Below are positions 1 through 6,667 of a stretch of DNA of 64,000 nt, in pieces. The stretch is taken from NCBI GenBank assembly GCA_965242575.1, contig OZ251461.1, forward strand, positions 2,728,001-2,792,000, read 5' to 3'. The position numbers were made by a program, and so were the translations under genes. The notes beneath the pieces were generated by a model. That model saw only the letters and a program-made list of their open reading frames with translations, was not told where the DNA came from and did no database searches. Source of the DNA: JANQOH01 sp965242575 (GTDB lineage: Bacteria; Pseudomonadota; Alphaproteobacteria; UBA7887). Positions within the stretch are counted from its first letter, which is position 1, and each line of letters starts with the position of its first letter.

Positions 1-696
1 CGCCGCCTTGCGATAGACGGCCTTGCGCTTCGGGAACGCGAAACCGTGCTCGGTGTCGGGATAGACCTCGACGCGGTGCTCCACCCCCGCCGCCGAGAGG
101 ATCCCCGGCAGGCGGTCGAGCGCGTCTTGCGGCACGTAAGGGTCGTCGGAGGCGAAGCCGAGATAGAGCTCGCCGGCGATCTCGCCGGCGCGCAGATGCG
201 GCGAATCCGGCTTGTCGGTGACGACGCCGACGCCATAATAGGCGGCGATGGCGGCGAAATCGGCGGGGTAGGCCGCCGCCGCAGCCACGACGAACTGCCC
301 GCTCATGCAATAGCCGACGCAGCCGACCGGACCGGGCGCGGCGGCCTCGGCGCCGCGGACGAACTCCAGCATCGGCCCGGTGTCGGCGACGACGCGCGCG
401 TTGGTCAGCGTGTTCATCACCGCGAACATCTTGCGGCGCTCGCCTTCATCGCTCCGCGTACCGGCGAGGTCGAAGCCGTAACTCCCCTCGCGCCCGGTGC
501 GGTAGTAGAGGTTGGGCAGCACGGCGAAATAGCCCACCGTCCCGATCCGCCGCGCCATGTCGCGCAGCTCCTCGCGAATGCCCGGCGCGTCCATGTAGAG
601 GATGACGGCGGGGAACGGGCCGCCCTCCTCCGGATGGCAGACGAATGCGTCGAGCGTTCCGTCCGCCGTGGCGATCTCCGCCTTGAACTCGCGCAC
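1..696 (-). CDS. Dienelactone hydrolase family protein (3' end beyond window)
   Basis: Alpha/beta hydrolase of the dienelactone hydrolase type, a cytoplasmic Cys-His-Asp hydrolase that in characterised members opens dienelactone rings in aromatic degradation. The nucleophile elbow reads GYCMSG, with Cys where serine hydrolases have Ser. The Asp lies in LGFASDDPYVP and the His in DTEHGFAFP, so the full triad is visible. The family N-terminal pattern FPAVILYMDAPG is present. A GTG start at 694-696 is chosen because GAGGAG sits about 6 nt upstream and it lies 10 nt after the stop of the dioxygenase gene, suggesting co-transcription. 232 codons are in the window and the gene runs off position 1, so only the extreme C-terminus is missing. 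The substrate is unknown; many such proteins act on other esters. Confidence 0.88.
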   Translation of the reverse strand, partial: MREFKAEIATADGTLDAFVCHPEEGGPFPAVILYMDAPGIREELRDMARRIGTVGYFAVLPNLYYRTGREGSYGFDLAGTRSDEGERRKMFAVMNTLTNARVVADTGPMLEFVRGAEAAAPGPVGCVGYCMSGQFVVAAAAAYPADFAAIAAYYGVGVVTDKPDSPHLRAGEIAGELYLGFASDDPYVPQDALDRLPGILSAAGVEHRVEVYPDTEHGFAFPKRKAVYRKAA

Positions 697-706
697 GGGC
701 GCCTCC

Positions 707-1648
707 TCAGACCGCGTAGTTGGGTTGCGCGCCCGCGTCGTAAAGCCATTCGTTGGGCGCGGCGCCGGGCGCGGTGTCCCCGGCCACCGTGGTGCGCACC
801 ATCCGCCGCAGCCGGTCGGCGGGGTAGGCGTGGCCGCGGTGCAGGACCGAGCGGTTGTCCCACAACACCGCGTCGCCCGCCGCCCAACGATGCTTCCACA
901 CGCGCGGCGGGCGGCAGGCTTCGTCGCACAGCCGGCGCAGCAGCGCCCGGCTCTCCTCCACCTCCTCGCCGACGATGTGGCTGGCGTGGCGGCCGACATA
1001 AAGCACCTTGCGCCCGGTCACGGGATGGGGACGCACGATCGGGTGCTCCACCGGCGGCAGCGCGGAGTCGCGCACCAGGTCGGCCGCGCCGACCAGCCCC
1101 TGGCTCCAGGCGTAATGGTGCACCGCGGTCCGGCCCTCCAGCCGCGCCTGCGTTTCGGGATCGAGCGCGTCCCAGGCGGCGCGCATGTCCGCCCATTCGG
1201 TCTCGCCGCCGGCGTCGGGGACGGCGCGGGCGGACAGCAGCGACGCCTTCGCCGGCACCCGCTTGAACGAGGAATCGGTGTGCCAGTAGGAGTTGCCCTT
1301 GAGCAGCAGGTCGCGCTTGCTGTTCCGCGCCACCACGCCGCCGTCCTTCTTCTCGTTGGTGAGGTAGGCGAATTCCTGCCGCCCGCCCCGGTCGCGGGCC
1401 GGGCTCCCGTTGATGGCGTCCTCGTCGTTCGGGCGGAAGATGGCGACGTTCTCCAGCGGCCCGATGCGGCGGCTGAACGCCGCCTGCCGCGCGTCGTCGA
1501 AGTGCTGTCCGGGGAAGATCAGCACCGCGTATTCACGCCACGCGGCCATGATCTCGTCGAACGCCGCCTCGTCCATGTCGCCCGACAGCTCCGCGCCGCG
1601 CACCGTGGCGCCGAAGGTCGCGTCGACCGGTTCGATGTCTATCGCCAT
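707..1648 (-). CDS. TauD/TfdA-family Fe(II)/2-oxoglutarate dioxygenase
   Basis: 313-residue non-haem iron dioxygenase of the TauD/TfdA family, coupling 2-oxoglutarate decarboxylation to substrate hydroxylation. The facial triad is visible: HTD in YWHTDSSF near residue 122 and the distal His in VLHRGHAYP near residue 270. The 2-oxoglutarate-binding Arg follows in RRMVRTTVAG. Length is normal for the family. It lies upstream of and close to the dienelactone hydrolase gene, so a shared catabolic operon is plausible. Known members act on taurine, 2,4-D, alkyl sulfates and similar compounds; nothing here fixes the substrate. Because NHLP-type precursor genes lie about 3.5 kb away, a tailoring role is conceivable, but nothing in the sequence supports it. 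Confidence 0.9.
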   Translation of the reverse strand: MAIDIEPVDATFGATVRGAELSGDMDEAAFDEIMAAWREYAVLIFPGQHFDDARQAAFSRRIGPLENVAIFRPNDEDAINGSPARDRGGRQEFAYLTNEKKDGGVVARNSKRDLLLKGNSYWHTDSSFKRVPAKASLLSARAVPDAGGETEWADMRAAWDALDPETQARLEGRTAVHHYAWSQGLVGAADLVRDSALPPVEHPIVRPHPVTGRKVLYVGRHASHIVGEEVEESRALLRRLCDEACRPPRVWKHRWAAGDAVLWDNRSVLHRGHAYPADRLRRMVRTTVAGDTAPGAAPNEWLYDAGAQPNYAV

Positions 1649-1676
1649 GCCTCCGGCCTCCTCCGCTTCGCGCCGC

Positions 1677-1961
1677 TCACTCGCATTCGAGCCGGCAGGT
1701 CGAGTCGCGGTCGATGTTGGTCAGTTGGACGGCGCCGCAGGTCGCCGCGGTGCTGCCGTCGGCGAACACCACCCGGTCGCCAGCGCGCCAGTCCGGGCAG
1801 CGCCCGGAAATCCGGTAGGTCTCGCCGTTGATCACGAAGCCCGCGGGTTCGCCGCCCGCGACGGCCTCGATGACGTGGTTCTTCTGCGCCGGCGCGCCGT
1901 GCGCCGCGGACGCGGCCAGGACGGCGAGCGCCGCCAGCGCGGCGAAGGGTCCCCGGTACAT
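1677..1961 (-). CDS. Small exported protein, unknown function
   Basis: 94 residues with a clear signal peptide: a short charged start (MYRGP), a hydrophobic Ala/Leu stretch and a likely cleavage after AAHGA. The mature part is about 70 residues and has three cysteines (GRCPDW, AATCGA, STCRLECE contributes two more, so four in all), which would suit disulfides in the periplasm. I do not recognise a family. It is transcribed in the same direction as the dioxygenase gene, 28 nt upstream of it. Confidence that it is a real gene comes from the coherent signal peptide and the codon bias matching its neighbours. Confidence 0.6.
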   Translation of the reverse strand: MYRGPFAALAALAVLAASAAHGAPAQKNHVIEAVAGGEPAGFVINGETYRISGRCPDWRAGDRVVFADGSTAATCGAVQLTNIDRDSTCRLECE

Positions 1962-2021
1962 CGCGATTCTCTCCCGGTCGTCCGATGACGCCGCCGATCA
2001 TACCGCGTCCGGCGGCGCGTG

Positions 2022-3641
2022 TCAGCCCCGCCCCGCCGGGGCGGGGGCGCCGCGCACCGCCTCAAACATGGCGCGGTAGCCGGACGGGTCGACCGCCGCG
2101 TCGACGACGAACGGCCCGCCGGCCTCCGCGGCGGCGGCGAGCGCCGCCTCCAGCCCGGCGGCGTCGGCCGCGCGGGCGCCGCGGCAGCCCAGCCCCTGCG
2201 CCGCGGCGGCGAAGTCGAGCGCCGGGTAGCGCATTCCGCGCGGCGCGAACCCGCGCTGCTCCTGCTTGACGTCGATCAGCGCCAGCCGCGCGTCGTTGAA
2301 GACGACGACGGTTATCGGCAGCGCGTTGCGCGCCGCGGTGGCGAGTTCGCCGAGGCACATGGCGAGGCCGCCATCGCCGGTGAAGGCGACGACGCGCCGC
2401 CCCGGCTCCGCCAGCGCCGTGGCGATCGCCGCCGGCAGGGCGAAGCCCATCGTCGACAGCCCGTTGGAGATCTGCGCGTCGAACGGGCGCCGCGCCGGCC
2501 ACAGGCTCATCGGCGCCAGCATGTGCGCGCCGGCGTCCACCGTCGCCCGCGCGCCGGGGAGCGCCCGCGCCGCGGCCCGCGCCAGCGCCTGCGGCGACAG
2601 CGCCGCGCCGGCCGGTTCGGGAAGCGCGAGCGGCTTCGGGTCGCAAGGCCAGTTCGCCGGCCGCGCCGACGCCGCCAGCGCCCGCGCCAGCCGCGCCAAA
2701 TCGCCTTGCGCCGACGCGGCCGGCTCGGCGTAATGCGGGCGGACGACCGCCGCCGCCAGTTCGAGGACCGGCATCGCGTAGGGCCACGGCGCGGCGGCCA
2801 GCTCCACCGGGTCCACGCCGTAGAGGACCAGCAGGTCGCAATCGGCGAGCCACGGCGCTTCGGTTCGGGCGCCGGTGAACAGCCCGGCGTGGCGCGCGCC
2901 GCCGTCGGGGTACACCCCTTTCGCCTTGTAGGTGGTCGCCACCGGGCACGCCAGCGCCTCCGCCAGTTCCGCCAGCGCCTCCGCCGCTTCGCCGGTCCGC
3001 GCCTGGACTCCGGCGACGACGGCCGGGCGGCGCGCGCCGGCGAGAAGCGCCCGCGCGGCTTCGAGCGCGCCGCCGTCGTCCGCCGCTTCGCCCGCGGCCT
3101 CGTCCTCGGCGGGCGGCGGCGCGGCCGCGGGCGCGGCGGGGGCGGCCGCGTCGGCCGCCGACAGGTCGCAATGCGCGGGGCCGCGCGGCGGCGCCAGCGC
3201 GCTCCGCAGCAGGCTGCGCACCAGGCCGCGGCAATTGTCCGCCGCCGCGCGCCCGCGCGCCTTGACCAGCGGCGCGAACAGCGCGCCGTGGTCGACCCGT
3301 TGATGCGTCACGGCGTCGTGGTCGCCGGGGCGGTAGGAATCGGTCAGGACGAGCAGCGGCGCCCGGTCGAGCGCGGCGTAGGCGACGCCGTTGGCCGCCG
3401 CCGCCGCGCCCGGCCCCAGGCCCGTAGCGACGACCCCCGGCGCGCCGGTGAGCTCGCCCGTCACCGCGGCCATGATCGCCGCGCCGGTCTCGGTGTGGGC
3501 GAGGACGTAGTCGATCCCGCGCGCCGCGCAGGCGTCGAGGACCTCCAGGTTGGAGCCGCCGCCGGGGACGCCGAAGACGCGCCGGACGCCGTGTTCGTCG
3601 AGAATTCCGGCGATCGCCTCGGCGACGGTTTCGCCGCTCAT
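2022..3641 (-). CDS. Thiamine pyrophosphate-binding enzyme, acetolactate synthase large-subunit-like
   Basis: 539-residue ThDP-dependent enzyme with three domains in order: an N-terminal pyrimidine-binding domain with the catalytic Glu in AHTETGAAI near residue 50; a central Rossmann-like domain around residues 195-330; and a C-terminal diphosphate-binding domain with GDGGLAMCLGELATA near residue 420, followed by the Asn and hydrophobic turn FNDARLALI. This is the layout of IlvB, benzoylformate decarboxylase and sulfopyruvate decarboxylase. Length is slightly short for IlvB and no regulatory subunit gene is adjacent, so a decarboxylase or lyase role is more likely than branched-chain amino acid synthesis. 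The ATG overlaps the stop of the upstream dehydrogenase-like gene as ATGA, indicating translational coupling. Confidence 0.88.
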   Translation of the reverse strand: MSGETVAEAIAGILDEHGVRRVFGVPGGGSNLEVLDACAARGIDYVLAHTETGAAIMAAVTGELTGAPGVVATGLGPGAAAAANGVAYAALDRAPLLVLTDSYRPGDHDAVTHQRVDHGALFAPLVKARGRAAADNCRGLVRSLLRSALAPPRGPAHCDLSAADAAAPAAPAAAPPPAEDEAAGEAADDGGALEAARALLAGARRPAVVAGVQARTGEAAEALAELAEALACPVATTYKAKGVYPDGGARHAGLFTGARTEAPWLADCDLLVLYGVDPVELAAAPWPYAMPVLELAAAVVRPHYAEPAASAQGDLARLARALAASARPANWPCDPKPLALPEPAGAALSPQALARAAARALPGARATVDAGAHMLAPMSLWPARRPFDAQISNGLSTMGFALPAAIATALAEPGRRVVAFTGDGGLAMCLGELATAARNALPITVVVFNDARLALIDVKQEQRGFAPRGMRYPALDFAAAAQGLGCRGARAADAAGLEAALAAAAEAGGPFVVDAAVDPSGYRAMFEAVRGAPAPAGRG

Positions 3642-4756
3642 TCCGCGCCCGTCCAGGCGACGCGGTAGACGATTCCGCCCTGGTCGTCGGAGACCAGCAG
3701 CGCCCCGTCACGCGCGACGAGCACGTCGGCGGGCCGCCCCCAATTGCGCTCCCCTTGCAGCCAGCCGGCGATGAAGGGCCGGTAGTCCGCCGCGTTCCCG
3801 GCGTCGTCGAGGACGACGCGCGTCACGCGGTAGCCGATCTTGCGGCTGCGGTTCCACGACCCGTGCTCGGCGATGAACGCGTCGCCGCGGTATTCCTCGG
3901 GGAACGCGGCGCCGTCGTAGAACGCCATGCCGAGCGGGGCGACGTGCGGGCCGAGCTCCTGCGCCGGCGGCGTGGATTCGGCGCAATCGCGCGCGCCGCC
4001 GAACTGCGGGTCCGCCAGCGCCGCGCCGTGGCACCGGGGAAAGCCGAAATGCAGCCCCGGCGCCGGCGCGCGGTTGAGCTCGCCGGGCGGCAGGTCGTCG
4101 CCCAGATGGTCGCGCCCGTTATCGGTGAACCACAACTCGCCGGTCCGGGGATGGAAGTCGAACCCCACCGAATTGCGCACCCCGCGCGCGAAGACCTCGA
4201 GATCGCCGCCGTCCGGGTCCATGCGCAGGATCGCCGAGTAGGGGTCCGGCCGTTCGCAGACGTTGCACGGCGCGCCGACGGGGACGTACAGCCGTCCGTC
4301 GGGGCCGAAGGCGAGATACTTCCAGCCGTGATGCCGGTCCGTCGGCAGCGCGTCGGTCACGACGACGGGTTCGGGCGGGTCGGCGAGCCGGCTTTCGATC
4401 GCGTCGTAGCGGAGGATGCGGCTCACCGCGGCGACGAACAGCGCGCCGCCGCGGAACGCCACCCCGGTGGGCATCCGCAACCCCGAATCGACGAGGAAGC
4501 GTTCGTCGGCGCGCCCGTCGCCGTCGCGGTCGACGAGCGCGTGGACCTTGCCGGCGCGCCGCGAGCCGACGAACAGCGTGTTCGCGTCGCCGAGCGCCAT
4601 GGCGCGCGCGTTCTCGACCCCGGCGGCGAACACCGTCACCGCGAACCCCGGCGGCGCCTCGAGCAGGTGGAGCGGGACGTCTTGCGCCGCCGCCGGCCCG
4701 GCGAGGACGGCGGCGAGCGCGGCGGCGCGAAGGGGCGAAGCGAAGACGCGGGTCAT
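3638..4756 (-). CDS. PQQ-type sorbosone dehydrogenase-like beta-propeller, exported
   Basis: Secreted six-bladed beta-propeller of the glucose/sorbosone dehydrogenase family, periplasmic quinoprotein-type oxidoreductases. The start at 4754-4756 gives MTRVFASPLRAAALAAVLAG with cleavage near AAAQD. Family blocks follow: GVENARAMALGD, GDGRADERF, HHGWKYLAFGPDG, GVRNSVGFDFHP and the metal-site-like FTDNGRDHLGDDLPPGE, then FIAEHGSWNRS near the end. Length (372 residues) is normal. It overlaps the ThDP enzyme gene by 4 nt. The first ~18 bases of coding sequence fall inside a ~160-bp segment that is repeated in decayed form at 6501-6662. The sugar substrate is unknown. Confidence 0.88.
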   Translation of the reverse strand: MTRVFASPLRAAALAAVLAGPAAAQDVPLHLLEAPPGFAVTVFAAGVENARAMALGDANTLFVGSRRAGKVHALVDRDGDGRADERFLVDSGLRMPTGVAFRGGALFVAAVSRILRYDAIESRLADPPEPVVVTDALPTDRHHGWKYLAFGPDGRLYVPVGAPCNVCERPDPYSAILRMDPDGGDLEVFARGVRNSVGFDFHPRTGELWFTDNGRDHLGDDLPPGELNRAPAPGLHFGFPRCHGAALADPQFGGARDCAESTPPAQELGPHVAPLGMAFYDGAAFPEEYRGDAFIAEHGSWNRSRKIGYRVTRVVLDDAGNAADYRPFIAGWLQGERNWGRPADVLVARDGALLVSDDQGGIVYRVAWTGAE

Positions 4757-4900
4757 GGCGGCCTCCCGTGATGGACGCCGCGCCAGTCTAGCCCGAACCC
4801 GCCGCCGCCGCACCGGACGGACCGCGCATCGGCGGCGTAGAGAGCTTGACAGGCCGGGGCGATTGTGCTAAGGACGCGATGAAATACGGGCGCTCCGATG
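4739..4900. repeat. Imperfect direct repeat, copy A (upstream boundary of the RiPP precursor island)
   Basis: About 160 bp that recur at 6501-6662 with roughly 80-85% identity judged by eye. It contains the first codons and upstream region of the dehydrogenase-like gene (minus strand), a TTGACA promoter element reading rightward, and the sequence GAAATACGGGCGCTCCGAT where the tandem repeat begins. Copy A is the functional-looking one, because the promoter and gene start are intact. Confidence 0.8.
4846..4874 (+). promoter_or_regulatory. Sigma-70-type promoter for the precursor island
   Basis: TTGACA at 4846-4851, a 17-bp spacer and TAAGGA at 4869-4874. The -35 is perfect and the -10 fair. 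It points toward the 13-bp repeats and the three precursor genes. Transcription would start near 4881, placing the whole tandem repeat in the leader of the mRNA. The matching place in copy B (6501-6662) reads TCGGCA, so that copy has lost the -35 element. Confidence 0.6.
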
Positions 4901-5129
4901 GGGCGCTCCGATGGGGCGCTCCGATGGGGCGCTCCGATGGGGCGCTCCGATGGGGCGCTCCGATGGGGCGCTCCGATGGGGCGCTCCGATGGGGCGCTCC
5001 GATGGGGCGCTCCGATGGGGCGCTCCGATGGGGCGCTCCGATGGGGCGCTCCGATGGGGCGCTCCGATGGGGCGCTCCGATGGGGCGCTCCGATGGGGCG
5101 CTCCGATGGGGCGCTCCGATGGGGCGCTC
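4888..5129. repeat. 13-bp tandem repeat, about 18.7 copies
   Basis: The unit GGGGCGCTCCGAT occurs 17 times perfectly at 4900-5120, preceded by a 12-bp copy lacking one G (4888-4899) and followed by a 9-bp partial copy (5121-5129). There are no sequence differences between units, so the array is recent or kept uniform. As 13 is not a multiple of 3, the three frames cycle every 39 bp, giving a 13-residue peptide repeat (MGRSDGALRWGAP) with no stop in any plus frame. One frame, from ATG at 4879, runs directly into the first precursor gene. Confidence 0.97.
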
Positions 5130-5151
5130 TCGCAAGTCGGGAGCGTTCATC

Positions 5152-5553
5152 ATGAAAACCGATCTCGGGTCCAAAGCTAAGGATCCTCCCCCGCGCGGCG
5201 CCGCCGACGCGGACTTCTCCTCTGCGTCGATCGCGTCCATCGGGCGCAAACTCGGCGAGGACTCCGACCTCCGCCGCGGCCTCGAGGCCGACCCGCGCGC
5301 CGCCTTCGCCGAACGAGGCGTCGACCTCCCGCCCGGAGTCGAACTGCGCGTCGCGGCGAACACCGACGACACCTTCCACCTCGTGTTCCCGGCCGACCCG
5401 AACCAGGCGCTGGAGGACGAGACGCTGGGCGCGGTGTCCGGCGGGCGGGCGAGCACGGCGGGCTCCATCGGCAGCGCCAGCACCGCGAGCACCATCCCCT
5501 CGTGCTGGGGGTCGGCCAGCTCCACCAGCACCATCGGCTCCATCGCCAGTTAG
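5152..5553 (+). CDS. NHLP-family (nitrile hydratase leader type) RiPP precursor 1
   Basis: 133-residue putative precursor peptide. The leader (about residues 35-95) has the NHLP pattern: LRRGLEADPRAAFAERG, LPPGVELRVAANTDD, FHLVFPADP, then a helix ending in the double-Gly motif AVSGG. The core of 35 residues after GG is about half Ser/Thr, with one Cys (IPSCWGS) and one Trp. Such leaders normally direct maturases to modify Ser, Thr and Cys, followed by cleavage after GG. ATG 5152 is preferred, with GGGAG nine bases upstream; an in-frame ATG at 4879 would add the 13-residue repeat as an N-terminal extension. No maturase, protease or dedicated NHLP transporter gene is adjacent. Product unknown. 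Confidence 0.8.
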   Translation: MKTDLGSKAKDPPPRGAADADFSSASIASIGRKLGEDSDLRRGLEADPRAAFAERGVDLPPGVELRVAANTDDTFHLVFPADPNQALEDETLGAVSGGRASTAGSIGSASTASTIPSCWGSASSTSTIGSIAS

Positions 5554-5563
5554 GAGGAACGCA

Positions 5564-5965
5564 ATGTCACCGATTTCCCAATGGGCCGCGCCGGGGGGCT
5601 CCGAGTCCGCCCCCGCATGGCTGGCCTTCCAGGACGCCGCGCGGCGCTACCGCGAGGACGAATCGTGGCGGGCGCGCATCGACGACGGCGAGGCGGAGGC
5701 GGTCTCCGCGCTGATGCGCGACATCGAGTTGAAAGCCGCCCCCGATGCGGCCGTCCGCGTCAAGGCCAACGACGCGGAAACGTTCCACGTCGTCCTGCCG
5801 CCGGACCCGAACATGACGCTGGTGGACGAATCCCTCTCCGGGATCGCCGGCGGGACCAGGGCCAGTTCCATGGCCAGCGTCACGACGGCCTCCTCCGTCG
5901 GCTGTTCGTGCATGCCGTCCACGCTGGGAAGCGCGGGCTGCGCCAGTTCCGCCGCGCCCGACTGA
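5564..5965 (+). CDS. NHLP-family RiPP precursor 2
   Basis: 133 residues, the same length as its two neighbours. It starts 10 nt after precursor 1, with AGGAGGAA just before the ATG. The N-terminal half is diverged (MSPISQWAAPGGSES) and the DPR block is lost, but AAVRVKANDAETFHVVLPPDP and GIAGG keep the leader pattern. The 36-residue core has 14 Ser/Thr and three Cys, two in the motif VGCSCMPST and one in GSAGCASS, making it the most Cys-rich of the three. It shares GCSxxPST with precursor 3. Co-transcribed with precursors 1 and 3. The modification type (lanthionine, dehydration or azoline) cannot be told without the maturase. Confidence 0.78.
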   Translation: MSPISQWAAPGGSESAPAWLAFQDAARRYREDESWRARIDDGEAEAVSALMRDIELKAAPDAAVRVKANDAETFHVVLPPDPNMTLVDESLSGIAGGTRASSMASVTTASSVGCSCMPSTLGSAGCASSAAPD

Positions 5966-6023
5966 CCGCGCCCCGGGCCGCTTCGGCGGCGCGCGCGCGA
6001 AGGACCGAAGGAAGGAGAACGTC

Positions 6024-6425
6024 ATGCGGCAAGACCGGTCGCGAGACACGACGCCCCTCGACGAGCACACCGACTTCTATACGCGGGTGGGGCTTCTCGC
6101 CCAACGCTGCCAGGGCGACGCCGGGCTGCGGGAGCGCCTCGCCGGCGACGGGGGGCGGGACGAGTTGCGGAAACTGGGGATCGAACCCTCCGTCCCCGGC
6201 GTGGAGATGCGCATCGTCGCCGACACCGAGGAGACGACGCATCTGGTGTTCCCGCCGGACCCGGACGCGGTGCTGAGCGACGACGCGCTGCTCCGGGTGG
6301 CGGGCGGGTCGAATACGGCGAGCACGGCGGCGTCCGTGGGCTCGGTCGCGAGTTTCGGATGCTCCACCGCCCCGTCCACCGTGAGCAGCGGGGGCACCGC
6401 CAGCAGCGCCGGAACCGCGGGATAA
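6024..6425 (+). CDS. NHLP-family RiPP precursor 3
   Basis: 133 residues, third member of the tandem array, with AAGGAG about 6 nt before ATG 6024. The leader segment has LRERLAGDGGRDELRKLGIE, GVEMRIVADTEETTHLVF and LLRVAGG. The 38-residue core is Ser/Thr/Ala/Gly-rich (17 Ser/Thr) with one Cys in FGCSTAPST. Identical gene lengths with diverged sequences suggest ancient tandem duplication under length constraint. Downstream of it, 6426-6500 is non-coding and then repeat copy B begins, so the operon ends here. Confidence 0.78.
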   Translation: MRQDRSRDTTPLDEHTDFYTRVGLLAQRCQGDAGLRERLAGDGGRDELRKLGIEPSVPGVEMRIVADTEETTHLVFPPDPDAVLSDDALLRVAGGSNTASTAASVGSVASFGCSTAPSTVSSGGTASSAGTAG

Positions 6426-6500
6426 CCGCCGCCCGTCGCAGCTCGACGGCGAGCCCGCGCTCCTCCCCCCGGGGAGCGCGGGCGTCCCCGCCTGCGCGGC

Positions 6501-6662
6501 GCGCGAAGACACGGGCCGCGGCGGCCTCCCGCGATGGACGCCGCGCCGGGCTATGCCGAATTTGCCGCCGCCGCACCGGACGAACCGCGCATCGGCGGCG
6601 CAAGGATCTCGGCAGGCCGGGGCGTTTGCGCCGGGAGCGCGGTGAAATACGGGCGCTCCGAT
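6501..6662. repeat. Imperfect direct repeat, copy B (downstream boundary of the precursor island)
   Basis: Decayed copy of 4739-4900. It keeps the segment matching the start of the dehydrogenase-like gene (GCGAAGACACGGG for GCGAAGACGCGGG), but that gene's ATG is lost. The promoter -35 is altered and there is only one tandem unit (GGGCGCTCCGAT) before the sequence changes abruptly at 6663. The rest of 6426-6667 shows nothing recognisable. Confidence 0.75.
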
Positions 6663-6667
6663 TCAGA

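Noticed and set aside
707..1648. TauD-like dioxygenase as a tailoring enzyme of the precursor island
   Set aside because: It is on the opposite strand, 3.5 kb away, and belongs to a catabolic-type operon.
46..2269. Long plus-strand open frames opposite the dioxygenase and ThDP enzyme genes
   Set aside because: They are low-complexity Arg/Ala/Pro-rich translations typical of the non-coding strand in GC-rich DNA. The minus-strand frames carry complete enzyme motifs. The same applies to the many other long antisense frames in the window.
4888..5129. CRISPR array
   Set aside because: Units are 13 bp and contiguous with no spacers, and there are no cas genes in the window.
4846..5151. The 13-residue peptide repeat as a separate protein
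   Set aside because: It is open in every forward frame only because of the tandem DNA repeat. No ribosome-binding site or known repeat family supports an independent gene. Kept only as a possible N-terminal extension of precursor 1.
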